This document shows, piece after piece, positions 37,137-45,514 of a stretch of 64,000 nucleotides of DNA. Every line of letters begins with the position of its first letter. Within the stretch, counting starts at the first letter, position 1. The DNA comes from Ricordea florida. Lineage: Eukaryota > Cnidaria > Anthozoa > Corallimorpharia > Ricordeidae. Location: the NCBI GenBank assembly GCA_949710005.1, contig OX453278.1, positions 4,830,936 through 4,894,935 on the forward strand. The letters are read 5' to 3'. The notes beneath the pieces were generated by a model that saw only the letters and a program-made list of their open reading frames with translations, was not told the origin of the DNA and searched no databases. Position numbers and translations under genes: made by a program.

Positions 37137-38750
37137 TTAGCGAAACAAAAACCAGGATAATAATGCCCCGCCAATCCCTAAAACAATAAGATTATTTTGG
37201 TGAAAAGATGTTTCTATATTCTTAACTTCATCCTCCCCATTATCCGTTTCCTGTTTTTCACTTACTTTGCTCGCTATTGGTTTGGGTTTGGTATTTAATA
37301 TAACTTTTGTTGTGCCTAGACTATTAGGTATTCCAACAGATTTTGTTTCTACATTTATAGAATTATTTACACCAAATTTCATATCTTTTGTAGCCATTTT
37401 CAGATTATTATTGTATCCGATCACACTTTCTGTATTTATAATTAAATTACTAGGCATCAACCAAACTCCTGGAGCTACCGCCAAATCAAGACGCAACTTT
37501 GTTTCCTGAACAGATTTTTGGTAATTTTGAACGGAGTTGGAAATCTTATTTTCTTTTACACTACTTTCAAATAATGCTTTGAATTCCTCTTGCGTTTCTG
37601 TTGCTCCTCCACCATTTCCCACAATGGAATTTCTTGTATTAACTTGCGCCCCCAATATGCAATAAACAAAAGCTTCAACTGATCTATTTATTCTACCCAA
37701 TCCTGCTTTTGTTAATCCATGCCCCGATTCTGCGATAAACCAAGAATACTGGAAATCAACAAAATGATCATTTCTCATCATTGAGATTAAGTCTCCATTG
37801 CCTTTTCTTCCGCCATCATCGTAAAATTTATGTTCTCTGCTTGGCCAAATATTTGCTTCTGTATCATAATTTCTCACAATTCTAACATTTTGTAAACCAC
37901 CACCAGAATATTGAGATTCAGCACTTCCTGGCACACTACCAGGTTCTGCATATCCTTTTCCATAATCAATGAATATATCTCCAACTCCACTATTTGCTCC
38001 TCCTTTGAATCTAAAATCAGCCAGGGGGTTTTTCCATCCTTTGGAATCATGATTGTTACTTAACCCAAACTCTGCGCATAATGTGTTATAAGCACTTTTG
38101 TTATATTGATTATCTTTTAAGGAAAAAGTTTCTTCGTCGGGAAATGGCACTTTTAATTCTTCTAATATTCTTCTTATTGTAAAGTAAATGTGAAAAACAA
38201 AGAAACTTCTGATAACTTTAGGGTAATTAAAAATATCACTTAAGCTAACACCACATCCAGATGTTGCGCACCAAACAGCCATGTTTAATTGTTGAGGCCA
38301 TTGACTAATATTTGGTTTTCCCAACCATGCTCTAGCTTCTTTTCCACTGGTAAATCCTACAGTTTGGTTTTTGAAAATATTCTTCATTTCTTTCGTGAAA
38401 CTATCTTTTTCTGAAACATATATATTCAGATTGGTTAGTAATTGTGTGACATCAAGAGCAAACGAATTGAATTTAATCCCGGGTATTGGATATATTTGGT
38501 TTGTTAATCTTAAACTTGCGGGAAAGGAACTTGTTTTTTCTTTGTCTAAAACTCCCAAATCTTCCCGCAATAACTTTTTCAAATTATCGGGGAGAGAATC
38601 AGTCCATGTTTTTCCAGAAGGATCATCATCAGACATAACCGTTACTCCATTAACATTCCATTTAACATATCCTCCGAATGAGTCATTGACGAATGTGAAT
38701 TTTCCCAAGTTTGCTTTTGGGTATTTTGATTTGAAATCGCTAAATAACAT
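37137..38750 (-). CDS. Large conserved protein with C-terminal TM anchor (element C)
   Basis: A protein of 537 residues counted from the ATG at 38750 (MLFSDFKSKYPKANL); a GTG 18 nt upstream is the longer alternative, but element B's homologue supports the ATG. It shares GKTWTDS, QWPQQLNMAVWCATSGCGV, GVGDIFIDYG, SGHGLTKAGLGRINRS, NTRNSIVGNGGGA and the anchor NLIVLGIGGALLSWFLFR. Compared with B it has an extra Gly/Ser-rich loop after the FIDYG block. A 12-bp inverted repeat (38748-38759 and 38792-38803) brackets the start codon and its promoter motif. Confidence 0.72.
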   Translation of the reverse strand: MLFSDFKSKYPKANLGKFTFVNDSFGGYVKWNVNGVTVMSDDDPSGKTWTDSLPDNLKKLLREDLGVLDKEKTSSFPASLRLTNQIYPIPGIKFNSFALDVTQLLTNLNIYVSEKDSFTKEMKNIFKNQTVGFTSGKEARAWLGKPNISQWPQQLNMAVWCATSGCGVSLSDIFNYPKVIRSFFVFHIYFTIRRILEELKVPFPDEETFSLKDNQYNKSAYNTLCAEFGLSNNHDSKGWKNPLADFRFKGGANSGVGDIFIDYGKGYAEPGSVPGSAESQYSGGGLQNVRIVRNYDTEANIWPSREHKFYDDGGRKGNGDLISMMRNDHFVDFQYSWFIAESGHGLTKAGLGRINRSVEAFVYCILGAQVNTRNSIVGNGGGATETQEEFKALFESSVKENKISNSVQNYQKSVQETKLRLDLAVAPGVWLMPSNLIINTESVIGYNNNLKMATKDMKFGVNNSINVETKSVGIPNSLGTTKVILNTKPKPIASKVSEKQETDNGEDEVKNIETSFHQNNLIVLGIGGALLSWFLFR

Positions 38751-38777
38751 CTTATTCTTTTGTTTCACAATTTTTGA

Positions 38778-38787
38778 GCTTTAAATC
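38778..38787 (-). promoter_or_regulatory. Late-type motif GATTTAAAGC
   Basis: 27 nt before the ATG at 38750, on the minus strand, and inside the loop of the inverted repeat CATCTTATTCTT ... AAGAATAAGATG. Confidence 0.4.
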
Positions 38788-38876
38788 AGTGAAGAATAAG
38801 ATGTAAATTTAATGTACTTCTCTATTAACCCCCGCGAAACAATTACACCCAACTTCAGTTTTTTCATATACAAGTT

Positions 38877-39494
38877 TTAATGACCTTTCTCTCCTACGAG
38901 TTCTTTTAAAAGATCTTCTCGAACTTTCTTCCTTATTATACTCATGTCGAAATTTTTTTGGTCTTCTTTTCTGAACTTTTGGCGAACTTCTTGTTTCAAT
39001 TTCTGAAACTTTTCCAACTCCGCCAAAATTATTGAAAATTCTTGATCGGATATTACATTATCTTTCATAGCCTTAGAGACTAAATCGGTAATGGTGTTTA
39101 ATTTAGATTTTGCGATTGCAACTGTTTGCTCGTGTTTACTAACTTTGCTGGAAAGATTTTTGGATACAATTCCAAATCCGATTGAGAAAACTCCAAAAAA
39201 TCCACCAACTACACCCAAAGGTATACCAACTATAGCACCAACCCCAGTGAGAGAAGTTCCTAATCCGCTAGCTGATAGAATAACTGAAACAAATCCTCCG
39301 GAAACACTAATTTTTGCACATATTCCTCTTGCTCTATTATATTTTTTCCTCACTTCTTCGTAATGCCTAATTTCCTTTTCGAGATTTTGCAAAACTTCAC
39401 TTGATTTCTGTAATCTGAAATTAATTGTGCTTTCTCCTTTTTGTGTTTGGTCATTATTAGGTAATTGAGGATAAAGATCATTGTAGTCTGCCAT
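38877..39494 (-). CDS. Conserved protein with central glycine-rich TM region (element C)
   Basis: A 205-residue homologue of 19859-20461. It has an N-terminal FRLQKSSEVLQNLEKEIRHYE helix and a central hydrophobic glycine-rich segment (SASGLGTSLTGVGAIVGIPLG). The C-terminal half is coiled (KHEQTVAIAKSKLNTITDLV, ISDQEFSIILAELEKFQKLK). Conservation of both the membrane segment and the coil across divergent elements argues for a defined virion function, which is unknown. Confidence 0.68.
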   Translation of the reverse strand: MADYNDLYPQLPNNDQTQKGESTINFRLQKSSEVLQNLEKEIRHYEEVRKKYNRARGICAKISVSGGFVSVILSASGLGTSLTGVGAIVGIPLGVVGGFFGVFSIGFGIVSKNLSSKVSKHEQTVAIAKSKLNTITDLVSKAMKDNVISDQEFSIILAELEKFQKLKQEVRQKFRKEDQKNFDMSIIRKKVREDLLKELVGEKGH

Positions 39495-39520
39495 ATTGTG
39501 TTTTTACTGAACAGAAGGAT

Positions 39521-39530
39521 ATCTTTAGAT
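39521..39530 (-). promoter_or_regulatory. Late-type motif ATCTAAAGAT
   Basis: 26 nt before the ATG at 39494 on the minus strand, in the 40-nt gap to the previous gene. Confidence 0.55.
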
Positions 39531-39534
39531 TGAG

Positions 39535-40536
39535 TTACTTTGTCTTCTTTTTCATACTCTCCACAAAATACAAAACTACAGCCATGATTAAAAGCCAAGC
39601 ATTCTTTCCTAAAAACCCAATAACTTCTCCGGCTGTTTTGAAAAGAAAACTAACTATTGCGCCAATCATTCCTGGTAATATTTGCCCTAGTTTTTGGCCA
39701 AGGGTTTTCAAACCATTTCCAACTCCTCTTCCTAAAGAAGCTAATCCTTTTGAAAGACTAGAAACTATAACTCCAATTACCACACCAACTGCGCTTAGAA
39801 TAGCAAATACAGTAAATCCGTGTTTTTTGAAAATCGCCTTTATACGATCCCGCAATGACATTCGTTCTTGAATTCTTTCTTCCTCATCTTCTAAATTAGA
39901 TAAATCTTCTTGCTCATTAACAATTTCTCTTTCATCAGCTTCAATTTGACTTCTTTCTTCTGGTGTAATATTAGGTTTATCTCTTTTAATTTTTATGCTT
40001 TCTTTTAATTTATCGATTCTGCCTTTTTTCTTTATTTTTTCATTACTAATTCCTTCCAAAAGTTCATCTGCTGTGGGCCCAAGAGCATCTCTTAATGTTT
40101 TTACTTTCATAATTTTTTTGTTTATATTACCATAGCTATCATAAAATTCATACCACTTAACGTCTTTGGGGTTATTGCGCATTATTCCTATTTGTACTTT
40201 ACCAAATTCACTATACCTAAAATCAAAAATTGGTTTGGCTTCTGGGAATTTACTTCTAATTTCTTTCCAGGCTTCATCTTTATCACCATCAACATCTTCA
40301 GTTGCTAATCTTGTATATCCCTTTCTAGTTTTTGGTTTTGCCCCCTCCTTCGAATAATCTCTTCCACCGAATGATGTATCTTCATAACCCTTGTTATCAT
40401 AACTAGTGGATGTGTCTGTGTCCATGCGTTTTAGGTGTATATCAAACGATGGATCCCAATCCCCCGCATTATTATCTTTTGATTCATTTAATTCTGTTGG
40501 GTCTAATTCTTCTGGATTATATCCTCCTGTAGCCAT
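39535..40536 (-). CDS. Conserved coiled-coil/TM virion-like protein (element C)
   Basis: A 333-residue homologue of 18056-19000. An acidic N terminus is followed by DEAWKEIRSKFPEAK, a long E/K-rich coiled coil ending RIQERMSLRDRIKAIFKK, and the strongly conserved glycine-rich amphipathic block (GVVIGVIVSSLSKGLASLG). The C-terminal hydrophobic anchor ends in a basic tail. The C-terminal third is conserved far better than the rest, marking it as the functional part. Confidence 0.7.
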   Translation of the reverse strand: MATGGYNPEELDPTELNESKDNNAGDWDPSFDIHLKRMDTDTSTSYDNKGYEDTSFGGRDYSKEGAKPKTRKGYTRLATEDVDGDKDEAWKEIRSKFPEAKPIFDFRYSEFGKVQIGIMRNNPKDVKWYEFYDSYGNINKKIMKVKTLRDALGPTADELLEGISNEKIKKKGRIDKLKESIKIKRDKPNITPEERSQIEADEREIVNEQEDLSNLEDEEERIQERMSLRDRIKAIFKKHGFTVFAILSAVGVVIGVIVSSLSKGLASLGRGVGNGLKTLGQKLGQILPGMIGAIVSFLFKTAGEVIGFLGKNAWLLIMAVVLYFVESMKKKTK

Positions 40537-40559
40537 GATTTTTTACTCATCAGTATGAA

Positions 40560-40569
40560 ATCTTTAGAC
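40560..40569 (-). promoter_or_regulatory. Late-type motif GTCTAAAGAT
   Basis: 23 nt before the ATG at 40536 on the minus strand. Confidence 0.5.
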
Positions 40570-40652
40570 GAAGAAAATGATGAGTAATTATTTCTGACGA
40601 CGAATCTGTCTGATGATGGGAGTCTCATGTAAACCAAATAATAAATATACTT

Positions 40653-40686
40653 ATGTTATATAACCCAATTAATGGTTACATAACAT
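40653..40686. terminator. 13-nt palindrome at the stop of the 40686 gene
   Basis: ATGTTATATAACC (40653-40665) and GGTTACATAACAT (40674-40686), one mismatch. It touches the stop codon of the minus-strand gene at 40686-41078. It is nearly identical to the palindrome at 36411-36442. Confidence 0.6.
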
Positions 40687-41078
40687 TATAATATTTTACT
40701 TACCGCATACCCCAAACCCATCATCCCCGCTCCCACATATACCATTTCCCCAGTCTTTTGATCACCGCTTGGTTTATAATAATCGGAGAATTTTGGTTCT
40801 GTCATTTGCCCGTATAATTCAAAAGCCTGATTTGTAGTAGAAATATTTTTTGCTGCTTGGTATTTTTCATCTTTTCTTTTCATTCTCCAGTCAAGCATTT
40901 TTTGTCTTTTTTCTTGATATTCTTGGTAATCTTTTTCGTATTTTTCCATTGCTTTATCGTGTCGTATTTTTTCTGTATCAACATTCTTTCCTGATAAATA
41001 TCTTGCGAGATAATTTCCGCCGGTGAAAGCGGTTGCATTCAATATCGCTCCTCCAATCATCATTGCTATTGCTGCCAT
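40686..41078 (-). CDS. Conserved small protein with hydrophobic ends (element C)
   Basis: A 130-residue homologue of 17380-17784. An AAIAMMIGGAILNATAFTGGNYLA start, a charged helical middle (HDKAMEKYEKDYQEYQEKR), then KFSDYYKPSGDQKTGEMVYV and a hydrophobic end. The ATG at 41078 lies 2 nt after the previous stop, and its likely promoter motif (ATTTAGAGGATC, about 41099) lies inside the previous gene. Probable membrane-associated virion component. Confidence 0.7.
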   Translation of the reverse strand: MAAIAMMIGGAILNATAFTGGNYLARYLSGKNVDTEKIRHDKAMEKYEKDYQEYQEKRQKMLDWRMKRKDEKYQAAKNISTTNQAFELYGQMTEPKFSDYYKPSGDQKTGEMVYVGAGMMGLGYAVSKIL

Positions 41079-41079
41079 T

Positions 41080-41298
41080 TTATTTTGGTAAAATCTTTTG
41101 ATCCTCTAAATATGTTTTAAGATACATGCTTCCGGATAATACCGCAACCCACTTTGCATAATTTGTAATACTTGAGGATGGGTCACTCAAAAATGATTCT
41201 TTCATTACCTTTTTAGCCACATAACCAACTCCAGCACCTAATCCAATAAGTACCGCTGAATCAGTTACAGTTTTCACAAGTTTGTTTTCTGCGGACAT
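41080..41298 (-). CDS. Small conserved membrane protein (element C)
   Basis: A 72-residue protein matching 16753-16974 of element B: AENKLVKTVTDSAVLIGLGA, a DPSSSITNYAKWVAVLS block and the KTYLEDQKILPK end. Two short hydrophobic stretches. An ATTTAAAAGTTT motif precedes the start by about 25 nt. Such conservation at this size suggests an essential role in the particle. Confidence 0.72.
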   Translation of the reverse strand: MSAENKLVKTVTDSAVLIGLGAGVGYVAKKVMKESFLSDPSSSITNYAKWVAVLSGSMYLKTYLEDQKILPK

Positions 41299-41346
41299 AA
41301 TTTTTTTTACTGTACCATTGAGAAACTTTTAAATAACTTTATTCAG

Positions 41347-41775
41347 TTATTCCATTCCCAAAGATTTTGGGGTTGCAGAAAATGGTATCTTTTTTGGTTG
41401 CGGTGTTTGTGGTACTTGTGATAAATCAGCTATCCTATTTGAATATTCAGTCCGAGCTTTTTCCTTATACCTCATAAAAAGATCAATTGCTGTAAATCCA
41501 AGTCCGACAACGGATAAAACAGTAGTAAAAGATATCTCTGGAAGCCACGATTTTGCTTCACTATATGTATTTTCATTTGGCTCTTCTTCCTGTTTTATTT
41601 TTTCCTCTCTTTTCATCTCCCTTGCCAATGCTTCTTTTGCTTTTTTATTATATTCCGCTAATTTCTTTCCCGCTGCGACCTTTTTAGGATCCTTATCCTT
41701 CTTTTTAGTATCAGTATTCTCAGGTACTGGATCAGCAGTAATTCGCTCAGAGTTTTGCTCATTTTGTTCAGACAT
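41347..41775 (-). CDS. Conserved basic single-TM protein (element C)
   Basis: A 142-residue homologue of 16354-16746. The polar N terminus has KDPKKVAAGKKLAEYNKKAKE, followed by a K/E-rich stretch, one hydrophobic segment (ISFTTVLSVVGLGFTAIDLF) and a polar tail. A GATCTAAAAACT motif lies 24 nt before the ATG. A membrane-anchored virion protein is likely; no family is recognised. Confidence 0.68.
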   Translation of the reverse strand: MSEQNEQNSERITADPVPENTDTKKKDKDPKKVAAGKKLAEYNKKAKEALAREMKREEKIKQEEEPNENTYSEAKSWLPEISFTTVLSVVGLGFTAIDLFMRYKEKARTEYSNRIADLSQVPQTPQPKKIPFSATPKSLGME

Positions 41776-41812
41776 TGTTATTTAGATGCTTAGAATAAGT
41801 TTTTAGATCTGT

Positions 41813-42367
41813 TTAATACACTGTATCAACACCTTCAGCAAATTGCTTAGTTTCCTGACCAGTTGTGCTGCCGTTTGCTGGTTCTTCTCTTGAAAATTGT
41901 TGATTTTTGTTGAATTTAACGTGTTTAGCAACCTGGAATATCCCGCTAGCAAGTGCTGTCAGTCTTCCTCCTTTTAATGCCAAGAGACCTACAAAGCTTG
42001 TTAATTCTCGATTAACCAAATTATCTTTCTTCAAATCATCGCAAAGAGCATCTATGTCATCTACCGGAACTAAATACGAAATAAGTTTGGAAACTAATTC
42101 TAGGGAAGAATCTACCAATCCTCCGTTAATTTTCTTACCCATTACCGATTGATAACGATTAAAATATTTTTCTACATCTTTTGCAGATAATTTTTTTACA
42201 TCACCCAGGCTCATATCGGCCCCTAAATATTCTTTTGTTGTCCCGAGAACGGCGAGAATTGCGAGAGATTCTTGTTTTATTTCAAGATCCTCACTTTTTC
42301 CAGACCCTCCCTCCGGTAGGTCAGTTTTTTCTGTCGGTTGGTCAATGTAATCTTCCGGCTTTGTCAT
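41813..42367 (-). CDS. Conserved protein with C-terminal EGVDTV tail (element C)
   Basis: A 184-residue homologue of 14780-15328. Conserved blocks are LAILAVLGTTKEYLGADMSLGDV, KDVEKYFNRYQSVMGKK and the C-terminal EGVDTVY. The hydrophobic segment (GLLALKGGRLTALASGIF) is weaker than in B. It follows the ATPase stop by 7 nt, as in element B where the two overlap. The linkage to the ATPase is conserved, so a packaging or membrane-attachment role is plausible. Confidence 0.7.
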   Translation of the reverse strand: MTKPEDYIDQPTEKTDLPEGGSGKSEDLEIKQESLAILAVLGTTKEYLGADMSLGDVKKLSAKDVEKYFNRYQSVMGKKINGGLVDSSLELVSKLISYLVPVDDIDALCDDLKKDNLVNRELTSFVGLLALKGGRLTALASGIFQVAKHVKFNKNQQFSREEPANGSTTGQETKQFAEGVDTVY

Positions 42368-42374
42368 CTTTTTG

Positions 42375-43001
42375 TTAAATCATTTCGGGTATCTCTAAAT
42401 AGCAATTAAATGGGTAACGCAAAGATAAACATAATCTAGAATATTTTTCGGTTTTCAGGAGTTGTACAAACTTTTTCCCTAATTCATAATCCAAATCTCC
42501 GCCGTAATCTTCGAAAAACATTTTCATTCCTTTCTGCGACGGATTATGAAAAGTAACAACGCAGGCTACATTTTCTCGAAATGGTTTTGCTATTGATGTT
42601 AATTGCTGGGTTATAACCCAAACAGATAAACCATGATGCCTTCCGGAGAATGCTAAATCTATAAACTTATTTGATCGCTTTTTCAGATCATTAGAAACGG
42701 CGCAATCATCTAAAATTATTAGAGTATTTGTGCCGGAGAATAAAGTTTGACAATCAGTTAGTAACTCATTAATCTCCTCTACGTTACTTGCATCCGGAGA
42801 TAATACAAAAAAACGCTCATCCTTATTAGCAAAATTATGATAAGTTTTATTTTTAGAATAAGTCGGACAAATTAAAACAATATATTCAAAAACTTTCCGG
42901 AAAGGACCTCGGAGTTGTTCAATTAAGTACTTTGTTTTTCCACAATTTGTCGGTCCAGTTATAATACAATGAAATGGTATTTTATCACGCAAATTTTCCA
43001 T
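42375..43001 (-). CDS. A32/FtsK-like genome packaging ATPase (element C)
   Basis: A 208-residue ATPase with Walker A GPTNCGKT near residue 16, Walker B LIILDDC near 94 and the SGRHHGLSVWVITQQL block. It is closest to element A's copy (24-650). The frame is intact. By family it should translocate element DNA into the capsid. Confidence 0.9.
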   Translation of the reverse strand: MENLRDKIPFHCIITGPTNCGKTKYLIEQLRGPFRKVFEYIVLICPTYSKNKTYHNFANKDERFFVLSPDASNVEEINELLTDCQTLFSGTNTLIILDDCAVSNDLKKRSNKFIDLAFSGRHHGLSVWVITQQLTSIAKPFRENVACVVTFHNPSQKGMKMFFEDYGGDLDYELGKKFVQLLKTEKYSRLCLSLRYPFNCYLEIPEMI

Positions 43002-43039
43002 GATTTTTGTATCATAACTAAATGTTTTTTAAATTTAGG

Positions 43040-44281
43040 TTAGTACTTAATTGATCTCAAACTTGAATTCATAATCTCCAGCATTGCGTCAGCCACGACA
43101 AACATATGACAAGTTATGGTTCCAGTTCCGCCTTGTTTCCTTTTAATTTCTATTTTTACACCGTCATGAGTATTATTTAGAGCAAGTCCCCCACCGTGAA
43201 TACCATTATCTGGATGAGTTCTAGTATCAACCCAAAGTGCAAACTTATCCGCGTAAAATTCTTTTTCTTTCAAAGAAATTTGCAAACCATCATCCCGACG
43301 AAATCTTTTCTTCACGGATTCCCAAAGATCGGAAGGAATCATTCCCCTAGAGTATATTCTATTTGGTACACCATCAACATCAATTTCAACGGAAGATATG
43401 CCTGGATTATAAAAATTTTCAGAATCTCTTGCTCCTGGGGTTTGAGGTGATAAAAACAAAAACAATATTCCTGTCATTGATCTTCTCGGTAAATTAATAT
43501 GCTGATTAATAACGCCATCTCCAGCAATGGAAAATGTAAAAGTTTTGTGCAAAGTAACATTTTCATAAAAAAATCCTTTGCCGACTTGATAAGCCGCCTG
43601 AGCCTCGCGGGCTAAGTATTCACTAGAAATTGAAGAATATTCTAACTCTAAGTTTTTGATTGAATATGATGGTGCTTTAGTTGTGTCAGAATAAATAAGA
43701 ATATTAGCGATTGGGGCAAGTGTAATCTCAAATATAAGATGATTTTCCAGCGCTTTCGGATAAAAAACACCGTGATCGTTTAGAATAGGATGATTTATTG
43801 GTATTCTATACTTTGAACCATGAACATTTGCGAGAGCAGCTTCTTTTACATCTTGTGTTTTTGCATCTCCAGATTTTGTTCTAATTTTTCTGATATTTAG
43901 AGAAGAAATACCTTGTTTTAATCTATCTTCTCGCTCTTCTTCGGTTAAGAATAAATCGTGATAGGTTTGAAATAAATCATATCCTTGAGTATCTTGCAAT
44001 GTTTCTCCCCCAAAAAGAACTTTCATTCTGGTTACAAGATTGCGGCCCAAATTATTTACAACCGTATTATTCGCATGACCCTCAACATCTAAGTCAAATA
44101 GAAGAGATACACTTCCGGGCACAATCACCAAATTCTCTGCGAGTTTTGGAATATTTATGTATAATGTTTCTCCCGGACTGGCTGAGGATGGATTTAGAGT
44201 AATTCTATTCAGGGTTGATTCTGCTTTCAAGCCAAAGGGTTCTTTTGGAATTCTATTTGGGTTAATTTTTTCAGACGTCAT
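43040..44281 (-). CDS. Major capsid protein, probable double jelly-roll type (element C)
   Basis: A 413-residue homologue of the capsid-like proteins of A and B, with LNRITLNPSSASPGETLYI, FGGETLQDTQGYDLFQTYHDL, RRSMTGILFLF and DKFALWVDTRTH. It is placed before the ATPase on the same strand. A GGTTTAAAGGT motif lies 27 nt before the ATG. The frame is intact. Fold assignment is inferred from size, linkage and conservation. Confidence 0.77.
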   Translation of the reverse strand: MTSEKINPNRIPKEPFGLKAESTLNRITLNPSSASPGETLYINIPKLAENLVIVPGSVSLLFDLDVEGHANNTVVNNLGRNLVTRMKVLFGGETLQDTQGYDLFQTYHDLFLTEEEREDRLKQGISSLNIRKIRTKSGDAKTQDVKEAALANVHGSKYRIPINHPILNDHGVFYPKALENHLIFEITLAPIANILIYSDTTKAPSYSIKNLELEYSSISSEYLAREAQAAYQVGKGFFYENVTLHKTFTFSIAGDGVINQHINLPRRSMTGILFLFLSPQTPGARDSENFYNPGISSVEIDVDGVPNRIYSRGMIPSDLWESVKKRFRRDDGLQISLKEKEFYADKFALWVDTRTHPDNGIHGGGLALNNTHDGVKIEIKRKQGGTGTITCHMFVVADAMLEIMNSSLRSIKY

Positions 44282-44311
44282 TGTAAATTTATAAGATACT
44301 TTGGGTAACCT

Positions 44312-44491
44312 TTAAACCTTTTCTAACTTGGAAATATGTTTTAATATACCTTCTCTCGCCCCGGGAATTAAAATCATAATATTAAAAATTTGATCGCCAT
44401 CTTCCATATATAGAATTTTTTTCCTAATAATTTTTTTCATAATGTTGATTTGGTATTCGGTAAATATTATTTTTTCTTCCTCCTCAACCAT
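44312..44491 (-). CDS. Small 59-residue ORF between capsid and integrase (element C only)
   Basis: An ATG at 44491 opens a 59-codon frame ending with TAA at 44312-44314. The predicted product is highly charged at the N terminus (MVEEEEKIIFTEYQINIMKK) and ends with HISKLEKV. Elements A and B have only 35 and 26 nt between capsid and integrase starts, so this is private to C. The stop overlaps the capsid promoter motif, and the start faces the integrase start. AT-rich sequence could leave such a frame by chance, so this is tentative. Confidence 0.4.
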   Translation of the reverse strand: MVEEEEKIIFTEYQINIMKKIIRKKILYMEDGDQIFNIMILIPGAREGILKHISKLEKV

Positions 44492-44521
44492 CTGATTTAT
44501 AAGATAATTGTTTATTTTTAA

Positions 44522-45514
44522 ATGAACGACGAAAATATTCTCTCAAAAATATATTATTCAGCTGAAGGATATTGGAAAGGATATTCTGCAATTCCTAAAT
44601 TGGCTGAGAAGGCTAGAGTAAGTGAAAATGAAGCAAAACAATGGTTGCAAAAACAAGCAATATGGCAAATCTATCTACCCGCTCCTAAATATATACCTAG
44701 ACCGCACTGGACTGTGGATAAACCCAATCAGATTCATCAAGCAGATTTATTATTTTTGCCGTATGATAAAGTCGGAAGAAAAACTTATAAATATGCGTTA
44801 GTTGTGGTTGATATCGCCTCGAGATATAAAGATGCTGAAGCATTAACCTCAAAAGAAAGTCGAGAGATATCAGAAGCCTTTGAGAAAATATATTCTAGAA
44901 GATTGAAATACCCAAAAACATTAATGGTTGATCCCGGGAAAGAATTTATGGGAGAAGTTAGTAAACTCATGAATTACCATAATGTTAGGATACAAAGAAG
45001 TGAAGCTGGTAATCACAGAGCTCAAGCATTTGTTGAAAACGCAAACAGAATATTAGGAGAAAGATTATTTAGTCATCAATATGCGCAAGAAATGATTGGC
45101 GATGATCGGTCGCGTGTATGGGTGAAAAGATTACCAGATATTCTAAAAACCTTGAATAATACGAAAAAGAGAATAACCGGTAAAGAGCCCGATGAGGCTA
45201 TAAAACTGAAAGAGGTTGATATTGAACCCAAAAATTACAAACGCGCGGTGGGGCTTGATGAGGTTAGATTGCCGCCTATCGTTAAAGTTAGATATTTATT
45301 ATCACTGGGTGAACTTGAAGGCGGAGAAAGAAGACGAGCTACTGATCCTATTTGGAGTATCAAAGTTTATTATATTTCTAAAAGTATAATTTCGCCCAAT
45401 CAACCGGTTTTATATTATTTAATTGATGGGCCGCGGCGAGGATTTGTGAGGGAAGAATTACAAGTTATTCCTTATGATACTGAGTTGCCACCCAATTCTG
45501 TTTTAGTACGATAA
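44522..45514 (+). CDS. Retroviral-like (rve) integrase (element C)
   Basis: A 330-residue integrase with candidate catalytic D75 (HQADLLFLP), D137 (VDPGKEF) and E172 (FVENAN), and the conserved C-terminal RRRATDPIWS and GPRRGFVREEL blocks. It is closest to element A's integrase. It runs opposite to its neighbours and overlaps the 3' end of the polymerase gene by 43 nt. The flanking TTATC duplication indicates that this integrase type makes 5-bp staggered cuts. Confidence 0.92.
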   Translation: MNDENILSKIYYSAEGYWKGYSAIPKLAEKARVSENEAKQWLQKQAIWQIYLPAPKYIPRPHWTVDKPNQIHQADLLFLPYDKVGRKTYKYALVVVDIASRYKDAEALTSKESREISEAFEKIYSRRLKYPKTLMVDPGKEFMGEVSKLMNYHNVRIQRSEAGNHRAQAFVENANRILGERLFSHQYAQEMIGDDRSRVWVKRLPDILKTLNNTKKRITGKEPDEAIKLKEVDIEPKNYKRAVGLDEVRLPPIVKVRYLLSLGELEGGERRRATDPIWSIKVYYISKSIISPNQPVLYYLIDGPRRGFVREELQVIPYDTELPPNSVLVR

